A stretch of DNA of 64,000 bases, from assembly GCF_000149955.1 (NCBI RefSeq), contig NC_030993.1, positions 1,707,048 to 1,771,047 of the forward strand. Direction: 5' to 3'. Origin of the DNA: Fusarium oxysporum f. sp. lycopersici 4287. Lineage: Eukaryota > Ascomycota > Sordariomycetes > Hypocreales > Nectriaceae. The position numbers and the translations under genes are program-made. The notes below the pieces were generated by a model. The model ran no database searches, had not been told where the DNA came from, and worked only from the letters and a program-made list of their open reading frames with translations. The first letter of the stretch is position 1; every line of letters begins with the position of its first letter. Below are positions 47,711 to 60,388 of this stretch, one piece after another.

Positions 47711-48837
47711 ATGGCCTCCCCTAAGCTCCAAGTCGCCGTTGCTGGCCTCGGCCGCATGGGTGCTCGTCATGCTCTCAACTTTCACAACAGAACACCCCGC
47801 GCTGAGCTTGTTGCAGCCTTTACTCCTGTCCAGAAGGAGGCAGACTGGGCCAAGGTTCACCTCGAGGGTGTTACAATCTACAACGACTACCAAGAGATGC
47901 TGAAGCATCCTGGCCTCCAGGCTGTAGTAGTCGCTACTGTTACTACCGCTCATGCTGAAGAGGCCATTCAAGCCATTGAGGCTGATAAGCATGTTCTTTG
48001 CGAGAAGCCTCTAAGTACCAGCGTTGAGATCGTTAGTTTCCCCTTCGCCCAAATTAAGCTTATTATGAACTCTAACTAACCCTTGTTCTTCAACAGTCCC
48101 AATCTGTTGTGGATGCTGCTGCCAAGAAGCCGCACCTCAAGGTCATGTGTGGTTTCTCCCGTCGATTCGATGCCTCATACCGCGATGCCTTTGATCGCAT
48201 GGACAGCGGTGCCATCGGTCGTCCCTCCGTTTTCCGATCTCAAACCTGCGATAAACTTGACCCGTCCGGTTTCTTCGTTGCCTATGCCGAGTTCAGTGGT
48301 GGTATCTTTGTCGACTGTAACATCCACGATATCGACCTTGCCTTGTGGTACTTTGGCCAAGACTCTATCGTCAAGTCTGTTGTTGCTACTGGCATCACTG
48401 CTGTTCAGCCTGAGCTGCGAAAGCACAAGGATGTAGACAATGGTGTTGGCATCGTCGAGTTCTGGGGCGGCAAGGTCGCATACTTCTACTCTTCGCGCAT
48501 GATGGCTGCTGGTCAACACGATATGACAGAGGTCATCGGTACTGAAGGCAAACTCGCCATCAATGCCAACCCAGTGGGCAATCTTGTTGAGATGCACGAG
48601 GCGACCGGTGTGCGCCGACAGATTCCTGGAGACTACTATGGCCGCTTTGAGCATGCCTTTGTGACAGAAGCGAACGAATTTTCAGCTGCCGTGCTTGATA
48701 ACAACAAGTTACCATTCAAGCTTACTGGTGCTGTCCAGGCTGTCAAGATTGGTTGCGCACTCCAAGAGTCGCTGAACTCGGGCAAGAAGATTAACTTTGA
48801 TGAGACTGGTCGTCGCATCGAGGAATCTAAGCTGTAA
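47711..48837 (+). CDS. Gfo/Idh/MocA oxidoreductase, probable inositol 2-dehydrogenase
   Basis: Two exons, 47711-48031 and 48097-48837, give 353 residues. The N-terminal Rossmann fold has VAVAGLGRMGARHA (GxGxxG) and reaches LCEKPLS, whose lysine is the family catalytic residue. The C-terminal alpha/beta domain has GFSRRFDASY and the NIHDIDLALWYFG segment with the conserved Asp/His of IolG-type inositol dehydrogenases. It would oxidise myo-inositol (or a related sugar) at C2 with NAD+ to a ketone, in the cytosol. Linkage to an inositol-type transporter supports this. Other Gfo/Idh/MocA substrates cannot be excluded. Confidence 0.85.
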
Positions 48838-49566
48838 AAAGAATCATGATTGTTGAGCGCGTTCATATTTAGATGAGTTTATAGAGTAATTGGGCTTTGT
48901 TTGTGCGAAATGAATATTCTGATCGTACATCTGAACCGCTAATGGAGATGAGTTGTACTTGATGTCAAAACCGACTTTGAAAAGCATTATCAGATAACAC
49001 AGTGGAATACAAGCCCCGAAAACCACATTAGTTCCCGGTTTCCTGTCCGCCCGACGGTACCAAACAGCACTTCGGTATTATATATACCGAGTTACCCAAG
49101 GGCATCCACTAGCCGTACTTAGCACATGAGCTGGAAGATCTTCTGTTCCTTGATTCTAGAAAGATGCACTCTTTGGGAGTAAAGTTACGCTATATGGATC
49201 ATCGGCACTATAGTTCACCTGGTATTTATCGTTCTACAACTATATAACCATTGTCATCCACTGACAAGTTATTCATCGACAACGATTTTCACTATAATAT
49301 CTTTCACCCAAACGTAGCGAGTTCACAGATGGCTTCGAAGTGTATTAGTTGATGATTAAAAAGCCAAAGTTTTATGTAATCGTCTAATTAAGGCTGAGAT
49401 AAAGGAAAGCGAATCCCTTTGGTTCACAGAGAGGAACATAGGTTCAGGTCTCAACTTGCAACTTCAACCACACCAGATTATGTACATAGGGTCATATAAA
49501 AAATGTAAGAATGAGGTCCAAAGTCTAATGTAGTGTGCACATAATAATACATCAGAGACTATATCC
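48838..49566. other. Spacer of about 0.7 kb
   Basis: Convergent 3' flanks of the dehydrogenase and GH32 genes. It is AT-rich around 49190-49400. Nothing else is recognised. Confidence 0.4.
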
Positions 49567-51476
49567 CTATCGTTTTCTCTCAGGCCAAGCATCCACAAGA
49601 CCTTCATAAATCGTCACATTGCTAAAAGACACCTCACCGCTTCCCTTATGGAAGAAGCGAATATCGGTCGAATCGGCATACCAAGAACTAGAGTTTTGTT
49701 AGCAAATATCACAATATCAGGGGATGTTCCAACTTACCGAGCCCAGGTAGCTACTCCAAATCGATCGTTGGCATGAACCTCGACGATGGCATTATCCACG
49801 ACGATAGTAAGGTCAAGAGTCTCAATCTTCTCCTCGTCATCAACCAGAACGTCAAAAAGACGGAGTCGACCGGCTTCGGGACGAGCGTCAATGTCGCTAG
49901 TTGTAAGGGCTGCAGCACTAGTGTTGCTGCGATCGATGATGATGGATTCGTTGGAGAACTGGTAGTAAATAGTGGTGGACTCCTTGTCAGAAGCCAAAAT
50001 CTGGAAACCAGCCTTGAGGTCCGAGTCGCGAGCAGATTTGGGGAATGAGATAGAGCTCTTGAGGACGTAAAACTTGGACTCCGGGTTACGGTCGAATGTA
50101 GTTGATCCAGCCTTGCTAATGTTTCGCCCCGATTCAACAAAAGACATCTTCTTGGTGAATGCAGCCATAGGCTCCCGAGCAATAACCTGCTTTAGAGTAG
50201 CAAGTTCCAAAACACCTGACTCGTTTCTCTCAACACGCCAGGATCCTTCTTCACGTGAAAGCTCATTATCGACGACATTGCTGATCTTGCCGACGGTGAG
50301 CTCTCTGGGGAGGAGAAGAGACCCAGTCCAATTCTGCTGGGGAGTAGGGAAATACTTGAGATCGCCGTAGTAATCTCCAGTAAGCCAGAGGTAGCTGATG
50401 AATCGATCTGGCGCACCGCTCTTGGACGATGCCTTTGAGTCCGAAGGGAGGTATTTGCCAGCTGCTGCGTAGGCGGATCGTCCCCAGTCAAGCTTGCCAA
50501 CCATCGAAGGAGTAAACTTTGGCTTTCCGTTGTCGAGGGATATGTTTCCTGCAGCCCACAACATGTCGCGGAAAGACGAAACCTGAGGAACGATGGGCTT
50601 CTCCTGCCACTCTGCTCCAAAGGTGATGAATGTCTCACCCTCAGAGTTATACCCCTTTTCATCGATGCTGAAGACATTGGCCACTTCAAAGTTGAAACCG
50701 TAACGCCCTGCCCAGAGACCATCACCCCATGTGGTGTTGGCCTTCTCATGCCACCACTCGCCGAGATACTCCCAATACTGAAACTCCGGGTCGTGCTGAC
50801 GATAGAGGAACATACTAGGACCCTTTTGATGGACACCACCAGAAATGACGCTGTACCATGTTCCTGACTCACTTTCCAGAAGGCTGTCGAGATCTTCGTT
50901 CTGGAAAACGAAGGGATCACGGAAGGCCGTCACGTTGAGAGCAAAAGGAGGTGCTGGGATCGCAGGGCCCTGTCGTAGCTTTGTGAAGTTACGGCCTCCG
51001 TCCTTTGACACAGCGAGGGACTGCGTCTCACTTCCGCGAGTGTAGTTGATGGTCCAATGGATGGGGAGGTAAGATACAGAGGTGTAGAAGAGTGTAGGCG
51101 TGCCATTGATGCCCTTGGGTATAACGGATCCGTCAAAGACTGCCACAGGATCATTTAGACCTCCAGCCCGAATGAAAGGAGCGCCTCCAGGGTTGAGATC
51201 TCGATATGTCACGAGATCATCCGTCGTAGCACCCGCAGCACCCTCATGGAGATATCCAACATGGAAAAGTCCAGTTTTGGGATCAGTGTAGTGCATGCAA
51301 GGATCTCCAATCTGTCCAGTAGGAGGAAGCACGTGAGCTCGAGGACGCCATGTGTTGTAGATCGTCAGATTGGCCAGAGTGCTGAGATTTGGGGGAGCGC
51401 GGTTATAGTCAAGTTTTGGAGTCGATGGCTTGGCCCAGGCAAGAGAGCCAGCCGTCAAGAATAGTGAGAACTTCAT
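49567..51476 (-). CDS. Secreted GH32 fructosyltransferase / beta-fructofuranosidase
   Basis: Two exons, 51476-49738 and 49687-49567, give 619 residues. The short second exon encodes SWYADSTDIRFF to the end and is needed for the family C-terminus. A signal peptide (MKFSLFLTAGSLAWA) marks it as secreted, and several NxS/T sites suggest N-glycosylation. The GH32 catalytic triad is readable as Asp58 in GQIGDPC (nucleophile), Asp187 in FRDPF (transition-state stabiliser) and Glu264 in FNFEVANVF (acid/base), in a five-blade propeller followed by a beta-sandwich. The sequence resembles the Aspergillus fructosyltransferase group, which makes fructo-oligosaccharides from sucrose and also hydrolyses it, more than typical invertase. 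The balance of transfer and hydrolysis cannot be predicted. Confidence 0.9.
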
Positions 51477-51534
51477 GATTTACTCTGCAACGGTTACATG
51501 CAGACGAAAATCAAAACCGTGGAGCCACTGAAAC

Positions 51535-51541
51535 TATATAT
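51535..51541 (-). promoter_or_regulatory. TATA-box candidate of the GH32 gene
   Basis: CATATATAG on the minus strand lies about 60 nt upstream of the GH32 start codon (51476), a plausible TATA element with a short leader. Confidence 0.45.
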
Positions 51542-54407
51542 GCCCATCACAACGTCCCATGCTAACCTCTGTCGCCCCGACAAATAGTGAGGGGAAGGGT
51601 AACATCGTCATGAGAAGCCCAAGAAGCTTCACTTGAACTAAACTCGGCGATACCACGGCGTCAAAGAGCACCTGAGAATTGGACTTTCAGGCCTTGAAAA
51701 AATAGGGTGAACCTGGAAATCCGGAGATTTGTGGAGTTTGTGTGGGGAGATCGACAGCCTTTCTTCCTAGAGAACCGTGGTATTGAGTTTCTAGTGACGT
51801 AGGCTCAATAGAAGAGACGCTTAGCAGATGGCACTAATGAATTATGCTTTCTTCGCGAAGAGTTTTAGAATCGAGACTTTGATTGTTTGGTAGAGTTTAT
51901 GATGATCAAGAGATGCCAATAGGCTGAATATCTCCAGAGACCTACTGCAAAGTCCATCATGACCATCACATAAGGTGGTTTGGGGAATCAAAACAATCGA
52001 ATGACATATGGGGTCGAGAGTTTATATGCGGAGCCACTGTCGGACCGAGGGATAATACCACTTCCCCATATCTCCAAGCATGGACCGTTACAATGGAGCA
52101 AGCATGGGAATTAGACTCAAAAGCCGCCTTGTTTTTAGCCAAGTAAATGGCTCGTCTGGAGACTTTTACGTACAGAAGCTGATCCCTTCATTTTGATAGC
52201 CGGCGGTTTGCCATGAAAACAAGCTCGTAAGGTCAATGGACGGAGGGATGTCCTCCATATCCTCTGGGTAAATACCATAAGCTGCTTTTGTTGCAGTCAT
52301 GATCTTATCATACTATATATGTACGAGTTACTTTGCCGAGACTCCTAATACTCCAAGAAACCGCCGTGAAATCACTTAGGTACTTTGTTGTCAGAAAGAG
52401 TTCATAGCCTAAGCATTAACCATAACCACACTTGTAGATGGGCCACGAAACCGCCGGTTTACGTCCAGCACGTGCACTGAATAGATCAAATGACCATCTC
52501 CCGAAGCTCAACTATGGATTAAATTCGAGGGAGAAGATGGTTATGTTTATCAGTGTCATCAAAGACTGAAGTACTATCTTCGTCTTAGCAAGCTTTGTTT
52601 CGAATTCGAGACCCCCAAGGCTCAAGTCACTATTTCTAGACTGGTAGATAGGTAGGGAAGCAGAAAAGAATTACTACTTGAACAAGATTTATGCGAGACA
52701 CAGCTCAATGAATGAATGGCCTATGAGCTTTCAAATTCGTTGCTGCTCCATGATCTCGGAACGTTAAACAGTTGCATGAACTCTCGCTCGGGAATTCGGC
52801 GTTGTCTCAACAATAACATTCTCTCGCTCCTTCACTTTGTACGCCCGGTACACCAACACCACGGACAATATGTATCATGAGTTTGCGTAATAAGATCATC
52901 GGGGTGGTGTTGGATGAGATACATGTAGACTGTCCTACCGATAAGTGAAGTCGAAGCACTAGCTCGGGCATCAGGCAACCTCTTGTGGCTGCAATCGAGC
53001 TTTTCGACGATGGAAACTTATTCAAAAGCAAACGCAATTGCTTTATGTATCAATCGACGTTTCGCAGCGTTGACAGTAGGTGATGGCTATTCGGCGAAGT
53101 CAATGATCAGTCTCCAAGCTCGGCCAAATACCTCGCTCTGTGTATATGTACACTGCACTCAACCTCGCAACTTTGGACCTTGCTTCTCCTAGATATTTGG
53201 AAGGCTGCTTATCAATATCAAGGATAGCTACATCCTGAAAACAGTGCCAAGGCTGAGAAGAAAAGGGCTATTATCAGGTTGTAAGACAAAGTCGCGCAGC
53301 AGCATAGTGGTCTAAAACGGCGAGGTGCAGTGCTGTACGGCATGCAAGGAGGCAAGAAGGGAAGAGGATGGCTTAATGGGAGGTCACGTTGTAGCATTTT
53401 ACATGCCATCTACGTCACGTTTTTGACCGGTGAGTGAAGAGCAAGCTCATTGTGGAGTCTGTCGTTGAAATTCCACGAGTGGTTGATTGGTGAGGCCAGC
53501 ATGATAGGCGCGGCGAGCACCTACCTGATAGCCGGATCAGGAGGAGCTCGTCACACAAGCTGATGCAAGGTTTGTCTGTCTGTCAAGGATAAGGTACGTA
53601 GTCTCATCACGATTCCCCTGCTCTGCATGACTGATCCATAAGGCTTTGAGAGATCGCAAACACGGATTAAAGACACTGCATTGCGGCAAAGTCTTTGACC
53701 GGTCTGCCACGCTGAGTCTACATATACTCAATTTAGTAACAGACGAGACACCGGTCAGCGCCCAAGCTGACGACAGTTCCTGCTACGGTGATCTGAAGCG
53801 TGGGATGAGGGTATGTTGACGTGGGGTTGAACCGCTGCAGCTGGTACACTAAAACCGGCACGGCTCGTTCGTCGCTTTGACTGGAATTGTAAGGCTCCGT
53901 GGCTCTTTTGGCTTTGTTGTCGCGTCAATGTGGAAACAAAGCGAGAAAACTATGCCGTCCCAAGGTGTATAGCAAATGCTCAGACAACCGGGTTTGTGCC
54001 TTTACTGCATGAGTGAACCGGCCCAGTCCTTTACAGCTCCCATCTGTGTTGCCAGGCCTCGAACATAGCGAGTCAGACACTTGCAGTCAGCATCAGACAA
54101 GGCTCAAGCCTGGAGTCGACGATACGATATAAAAGACCCCAACAACGGACTGAAGCGAATGCTAGCATCTGCTAGTCTGAATAGGCTCGGGGAAAAGCTT
54201 GAAGTGAAAGGCTAATGGTCCTGTTGTATGCAGGGGTCCGATATGTCATCAGCTTCAAGCCTGGAATAGGCCAGTTTCCCGAGAAAGGTGGACGTAGCGG
54301 GTTCGGCAGTCAAACAGCGTCAAAAACGCAGCGGCCACTAATAAGTTCTCCGGCACTTTGAGATTGAAGCGCTTGGGGCTTCTGCAAGTTGCTTCTCGTC
54401 AATTTGA

Positions 54408-54429
54408 ATACATTTTGACCAAAATGTAT
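54408..54429. repeat. 22-bp perfect palindrome
   Basis: The 10-bp arm ATACATTTTG (54408-54417) and its exact complement CAAAATGTAT (54420-54429) are separated by AC. The size and symmetry suit a dimeric regulator site, but no known factor is assigned. Confidence 0.5.
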
Positions 54430-57400
54430 GGTCAAGGACCCCGTGGGAAGACGCGGTTGCTGTGCGCTACCACGGTACTTGTCTCCGCTTTCCAGAGGCG
54501 TTAGTTTTGTTCTGTAAATATTGGCCGAATAATTGGCTCAGAAGCTTGTGAATCAAGAGACGTTCGATGACACCCGAACAGTACTGAAGTCGGGAACCCT
54601 AGATCAGTGCGAACGAGGTTTGTGGCTAGCTCGGTGATCAGGTAATAGTAGATCGTCCAGTGTCCCGATGTCAGTCGCAAGACGCGGCTAATCCCTTACA
54701 ATGGCCATAAAAATACAGAGTACATCACCAAACTACTGCATAGTGCCGCACATGTCATGACATGTAGGTACCGGGTTTTGCCCACTTCCCTGTGAACAGT
54801 CCGGTGTAGCCAAAGAACTCCAGACCAATGCATAAAGACCCTGGTAGTTGATGACTGCAGCTATGGATGCAGTAGCGGTGCTTGATGAAATGTTGGTTCA
54901 TGTATCGAGAGACGCCAACTAGCGATCGGGATTTAGAAAGGAGATGATATTGATCTTAGCGAGAGTGAAGGACGTGTTGTTGCTTTGTTTGATGGAGGTC
55001 TGAACTCTGAACTCTGATGAAGACACGAGCTAGTGCTGTAGAGCTTGACACTAGGTCACATGTCACCATCTCATCGGGCTTGCTTTAGTGCTTTAGGGGC
55101 TTAGTCTAAGGCACGAGCACCCTTGATAGCGGATGGTCGGTGGGGAGAACTCGAGGTCCCCCCACACGCTCTAGATCCGGGCTCCTTGGCTAGGGGAGCA
55201 TTCAAGGAGGTTCTTGCTGGATAAATGCTGCTGAAAGCCGGGATCATAGCAGGCTAGGTAGGCTATGACGGTGATCTTTGCAACTCCACAGCACATCCAT
55301 CAACGAAAAAAAGAAACGAAAAGGACGATGTCAAATTTTACGAACTGTCAGAGACAAACGAGATGAGACATCAAGGAGGAGAGCACAAGAGTCCAAGGTC
55401 AAAGCCATGGATGCCACGTACGAGTCCTTCTTTGTCCTTTGCCTGTCATATTGAGACGGATCTCGTGGTAGACTTGCCATCGACAAATTATATCCTGGAC
55501 GATTTCGGCTTTTAGCCAACAAGGCCCATTGGTCGCCTGTCTTCATCCCCTGAGCTGGACTGGGCTGCCCTGCTTCAGCTGGCCTATGCCTCAAGATGCT
55601 GGCCGAAGCTTTCGCTTGACGTGGCCATGTTAAATGTTATCTCAACTGGATGGGATGCCATGCCAACAGGGGTTGTTCTCTCATCAACTTTGCCCAAATC
55701 TTCTCCTCAAACAGACGCCTAACGGTCACGTATACTCACTTTCCCTCTCCTGTCGCGTGCCTGCAGACGAAAAACTGCACTTGATGCTCGTGTGCGACAT
55801 CATCTCAAGCATGACACCTCATCCTGCACATCATCACGACCAGAGTGAGAATCCTCTGCACTCACTCGATTGGTAGGTAGTATTCTCTCTTGTCATCTCT
55901 TTTCGCGTTCCCAAGGCCAAGTACAGGATATCATCTCCTGCTTCGTGTTTATTCCGTCATGGCTGGTCAGCCTCATAGTGGTTTTTCTTTTCTTGTCTCC
56001 TCATCATTTTGTATGTATTACTATCATCCTTGGTGCTGGGCGTCCACCATCCAGTCAGTTTTGCTTCGCTGTACTCTGCTTCCCTTTGCTTTTTTTTTTT
56101 TTTTTTTTTTACCTGGTCTAGCGTGCCAGTGTCCTTCAGCCTTTCCAAATCAAGCTCTTAGCTTAATTTACCACAAGGATGCATGCGCGCGTACATATCC
56201 GCTGTGATCTTGGTCCCATTTCTTGACTATCCCCTTGCACATTTGCGCCTAGCAGACAGAACGAGCTCCACGGCCACGAGCCTCTTATCGACGCCCTCGA
56301 AAATGACTTAGACCACACGCCCCCTTGTTTTCCTTTCTTCTTTGCCTCCATTTCCAGTTGTCCCCGTATCCTTGGGCGCACATTCACAGGTCTTCGCTTG
56401 TCGTCTCCAGGTCAGCCTCGTCAGGCCTCAGTTGACCGATTCGTTATGTGTAGAACACCTTCAGCACCTCGCCTTCCTACCCGCTCCCGCACCCGTTGCC
56501 GTTACCGTTGCCATCCGTCTTAGACTGACGGGAGCCGGCACGGCCCATTCTGAGGTCAAAACGACTTCGCACACACCCATCGTGAACTTGGACCCAATGT
56601 ACCAGATCCCACCCTTTCCAATTCCTCCCAGGGGCTAGAAAAAGCAAACCCAACTTGGAGCCCCATCTACCAAGCTCCAGGGCCATAGTCTAGTAGTGCG
56701 TATTGATGAATAGTACGCACGCTTGCTGCGTAGTTAGTTGCTTGCCAGCAGAAACTTCAGGTCTTTCTTTTTTGAGGTTTCGCTTGTCAATCCTTCCCAC
56801 CTCGTCAAAGCACAAGCTCACATAGTGGCTCACATGCTACATACTAATTATTTATAATTTCTCCTCAATCTACTCTCTTGACCCTTCCTTTCTATGTCCT
56901 CTCCGTGACTGTATTGAACTAGTTTACTTGCATTACAATGCCATATACTCCAGTCTCCTCATACCTCTGATCCTTGATCATCTGGAACTTAACCTCACAC
57001 AAGCTTTTCTTGTCTACTTGAAGCCTGCATTGCCGCCTCGGTCACGCTTCCCGTTGAACGGCATCTAATCCTATCCTGCCACATCATCGTCCCGGAATCC
57101 TGGGCCCAACCTGTCTGTTCGCCTTCGTCTTACCTTTCGGGCCTCTCAACTACATCACGCGTTGGGCAACTCTACAGGATACCTGTTGCCGCCTTGTTCT
57201 TGGAAAACCTCACACCCGGCGTATTCTGACACTGTGGCTACGTGCAGCTTGATTCATCTGAACGTATAAAGCTCATCATCTCCTCCTTTGGTGTTCTCAT
57301 CAGTCGTCTCAGCTTCGAATCCGTTCTTGAGTAGGCTTCATTCGATCTTTAGTTATTCAGACCTGGTACGCCAACCTTCTTCAACTCCAACTCTCTGGTC

Positions 57401-57474
57401 TTAGAAAAATCAGTTTTTTTTAGCCAACTATCTTACACCAATCTCCGTCCTGTCATAAACAATCCAAAATCACA

Positions 57475-57872
57475 ATGGAGGTTCAATCTGCCACTCCTAC
57501 TGGCCCCTGGCAAGATCAGCTCGACAGTATGGAAACCCCACCCCTCCCTTGGCACAAACCTTCAATTCTAACTACTGATCAGATGTTTGCCGAGATGCTC
57601 AGTTGCGTCCCCCGGTTTTTCAAATTGTGTCAGATCGTCGAGGTATGCTAGTCATCAAGATGATTTAGATGTTCTCGTCCTGAACTCAAATTCTTATAGG
57701 TGGCCGAACTGCTTGGTCTAGCAGAGTGACTGTCCATGGCAAGACTCTCGCAGCTCGTTTCTGGTATGATGGCAAGAATCTCAACAATGCCAGAGAAGAT
57801 GCTGCCGAGTGTGCCGTCAAGTGGTTGACTGGATCTGAATCTAGTTCTCCCACCCAGCAATGGGGTTGGTAG
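57475..57872 (+). CDS. Small dsRNA-binding-domain-like protein
   Basis: Three exons (57475-57526, 57583-57642, 57700-57872) give 94 residues with exact frame; both introns have good donors and one has a CTAAC branch. The protein is essentially one double-stranded-RNA-binding-like fold: an N-terminal helix with LDNVCRDAQLRPPVFQIVSD, a beta region with WSSRVTVHGKTLAARFWYDG, then KNLNNAREDAAECAVKWL, which matches the DRBM C-terminal helix (K/R-x2-A-x2-A-A). A short Ser/Gln-rich end follows. RNA binding is inferred from this resemblance. The very long upstream pyrimidine-rich region suggests a long leader and post-transcriptional control. Confidence 0.72.
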
Positions 57873-59224
57873 ACTTGCGATGTGGGGGTCACTCCTTTTC
57901 ATATGCTTCACCCACTCAAGCATCACTAACGTCTACGAAAATGGTGGTCTGGCCATTTGTGAACGAAGGAGTTATCTTTCTTGTGTTATTACGATTTCCT
58001 TTTGGTCTTTCCTCTTTCGAATCAAGCACCTGGAGTTTGGTAACAAAACTTACGAAACGGGGAAGGTTATGGTCACCACGCACTCAGCGCCTGGAACAAC
58101 TGACCCCTTGGTCAAGACCTTGGTTTGTATTTTATGGGTTGGGTTAGAGGGCGAAAGTCGGATGTTTCCATGTATGACTTGAGGAAAACGGTAGGATATG
58201 TCGGTTACTACAGTTCTTGTTTGGTGTTTGACGGAGTCGGTTACACGAAGGGTCTCTACCAATGAGCCCTCACGTGGAGGTTTACAAAAGCACGTATGAC
58301 AGCAGACGGAGACTTTTAGAACTATACAGTTTGATTCGGTCCTTTAGTATTTGAGATGTTCAGTACTTAATATTTACTTGGGATACCCACACAAGTTCCT
58401 TACTGTGAGGTCAAGGGGGGGTTATTTTAGGGCCTATCAGCATATCTCGCAGCATTCCTATACAATACAGTCAGCGCATCAAGGCTCCAATCGTTCTCAA
58501 TGTCGTTTTCTCACATACAGTTCCTTCCTGAAAGGGAAGTTCACCCTCAAGCAATGTTGTGTACCCCCACCCTCGGTACAGCCACGGTCAGTCACAGCGT
58601 AGGTAGGACAGCATGAGCAGGTCACATGAAACGACAGTTTTGTAAATGCCGACTGGTTTCTACTCTAATGTCGATCCGGCCTCGGGACTTCATAGCATAA
58701 AAATGAGGTTCAGTGCGACATCACTTGTGTTATGAACACCTACCTAGTATCACTTGGGTAGCTGAAGTAAGCTGCATCATTGGATTCTTGAGAAGAAGAA
58801 AGCAGTAATGACTCTAGGATGATTATCATTGAGTTGATACCATAGTCATTGTGAGCGGATTGCGCCGGTTTCATGTCCAATCCAAGCAGCTCAATAACTT
58901 CGTTTCGCAAGAGTCGAGCTCAAGTTCAGCCACGAGCACTTCCAACCTTTAGAATCACAAGACATGGCTACATATAACTCCCGTTCCAGAATATTGACTC
59001 ACTATGAATTCAAATGGTTCAATTCTTGTCTCGCTTCCCCGGAGTGTTGTTACTATTGAGGTTCAGACAGGGTTATGTAAGCATGGCATCAACTCTCGGA
59101 TTATTGCTTATCCGCCATTCTGGGAATTTTGCATCGCGAATTAGACTAACAATCGGGTCACAAGAGTCACGAGGCTGTTATAATTCCTGCTCCAAGAACG
59201 TTGCTAGCAACGCGGAGTTCAGTC
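57873..59224. other. Spacer of about 1.35 kb, no gene seen
   Basis: 3' region of the dsRNA-binding-like gene and promoter of uS7m. Overlapping ORFs at 57860-58182 and 58351-58602 have no family features. Confidence 0.4.
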
Positions 59225-60388
59225 ATGTCTCCAAGAACGAGTATTTGGGGCGCATGCAGAGCTCTCGCAATTCGACCGAGACCTGTCGCCCCTCGACCAG
59301 CCCCATTCATCCAGTCTCTTCCGCGCAACAGATGGTATTCGAGCGAAGGAAACGATCATCCTCCGAAGGCAATTGATAACTCTCAAGAGGCTCAGAACTC
59401 CCAGGTTGGCTCAGAATCTAAGAAGGGAGTGTCGGCAGCAGAAAATGGAGAGGTTGAGGTAGGACTTAGTTCAGAAGCTTCCATGTCTCGCAACTAATGA
59501 GCTGCGATATAGGTGACTTCTTCGACGTCCAGTGCCGAAGTTATCGACGATGCGACACTCGAACAATTATTTTTCGGTGGCCGTACACAGACCAGCTCAG
59601 TTGGGGGTGGTGAGGGTGGCCTGACACCGGCACAGGAGGATGTTCTTTACCGAGAGGGTACTATTCCTTCGGCCGAGAAGGCTGAAGCTCTCGTTGCAGC
59701 AGCAGAGAAGTCCGAGTTGGAGACTACGGACAGCACAGAGATGCAAAACCCGGGACACAAGTTTGGTCTCCCCAAGAGGCCGTGGCCACAAGGGTTCAAT
59801 CTGAAGAAACGTTACCACCCCGTGTTGGAGCAAATTACCCGACTCCTAATGAAAGATGGTAAGCTCAGTGTTGCTCAACGAGTAAGTTCTGTCTACAAAA
59901 TTAAATTGGAGGAAATTGGCTAATTAATGAATTAGAATATGGCCATTGTCATGAACTACCTCCGAACCGCACCACCTCCGATCTATAGCCCGAAATACCC
60001 TCTACTGCCCGGAACTCCCCCGGCCTCACATCTCCCTCTCAACCCAATCCTGTACATCACAGTTGCCGTAGACTCGGTGGCCCCTCTTCTCAAAATCCGC
60101 AACGTGGCCGGCGCCGGTGGTGGTGGTCGTGCACTTGAACTTCCTGTACCTCTGGGTGTGAGGCAGCGACGACGAGTAGCGTTCAAATGGATTCTGGACG
60201 TGATCAACAAGAAGCCCTCCAAGGGCAGTGGACGCAAGCAATTCCCATACAGGATTGCTGAGGAGATCGTTGCAGTTGTTGAGGGGCGTTCGGGTGTGTG
60301 GGAAAAGCGAAAGCAGGTGCATAAGCTGGGTACAGCGGCACGAGCTAATGTTGGATCTAACAAGCTCAAGGTCAAGAAGAAGATGTAG
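59225..60388 (+). CDS. rsm7: Mitochondrial small-subunit ribosomal protein uS7m
   Basis: Three exons (59225-59458, 59513-59881, 59936-60388) give 351 residues. The N-terminus (MSPRTSIWGACRALAIRP) is a basic mitochondrial targeting sequence without acidic residues. A variable acidic region follows. The C-terminal half is the S7 domain: NLKKRYHPVLEQITRLLMKDGKLSVAQR, MAIVMNYLRTAPPP, then the hallmark VDSVAPLLKIRNVAGAGG and LPVPLGVRQRRRVAFKWIL segments that contact 16S-type rRNA. It is far longer than bacterial S7 (about 156 residues), as usual for fungal mitochondrial forms. ATG 59225 was chosen because upstream sequence has no start with a targeting signal in this frame. Confidence 0.9.

Larger units (their letters stand above)
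51477..57474. other. Gene-poor stretch of about 6 kb with pyrimidine-rich right part
   Basis: No ORF here has family features or splice support. The right 1.8 kb (about 55650-57470) is rich in C and T on the plus strand, includes a 21-T run (56090-56110) and runs into the dsRNA-binding-like gene, so it may be a long transcribed leader or an unannotated non-coding RNA. A 22-bp palindrome lies at 54408-54429. Confidence 0.5.

Noticed and set aside
55634..56638. Several ORFs of 80-105 codons in the pyrimidine-rich region
   Set aside because: They are rich in Ser, Leu, Phe and Pro simply because the DNA is C/T-rich, and they contain long homopolymer runs.
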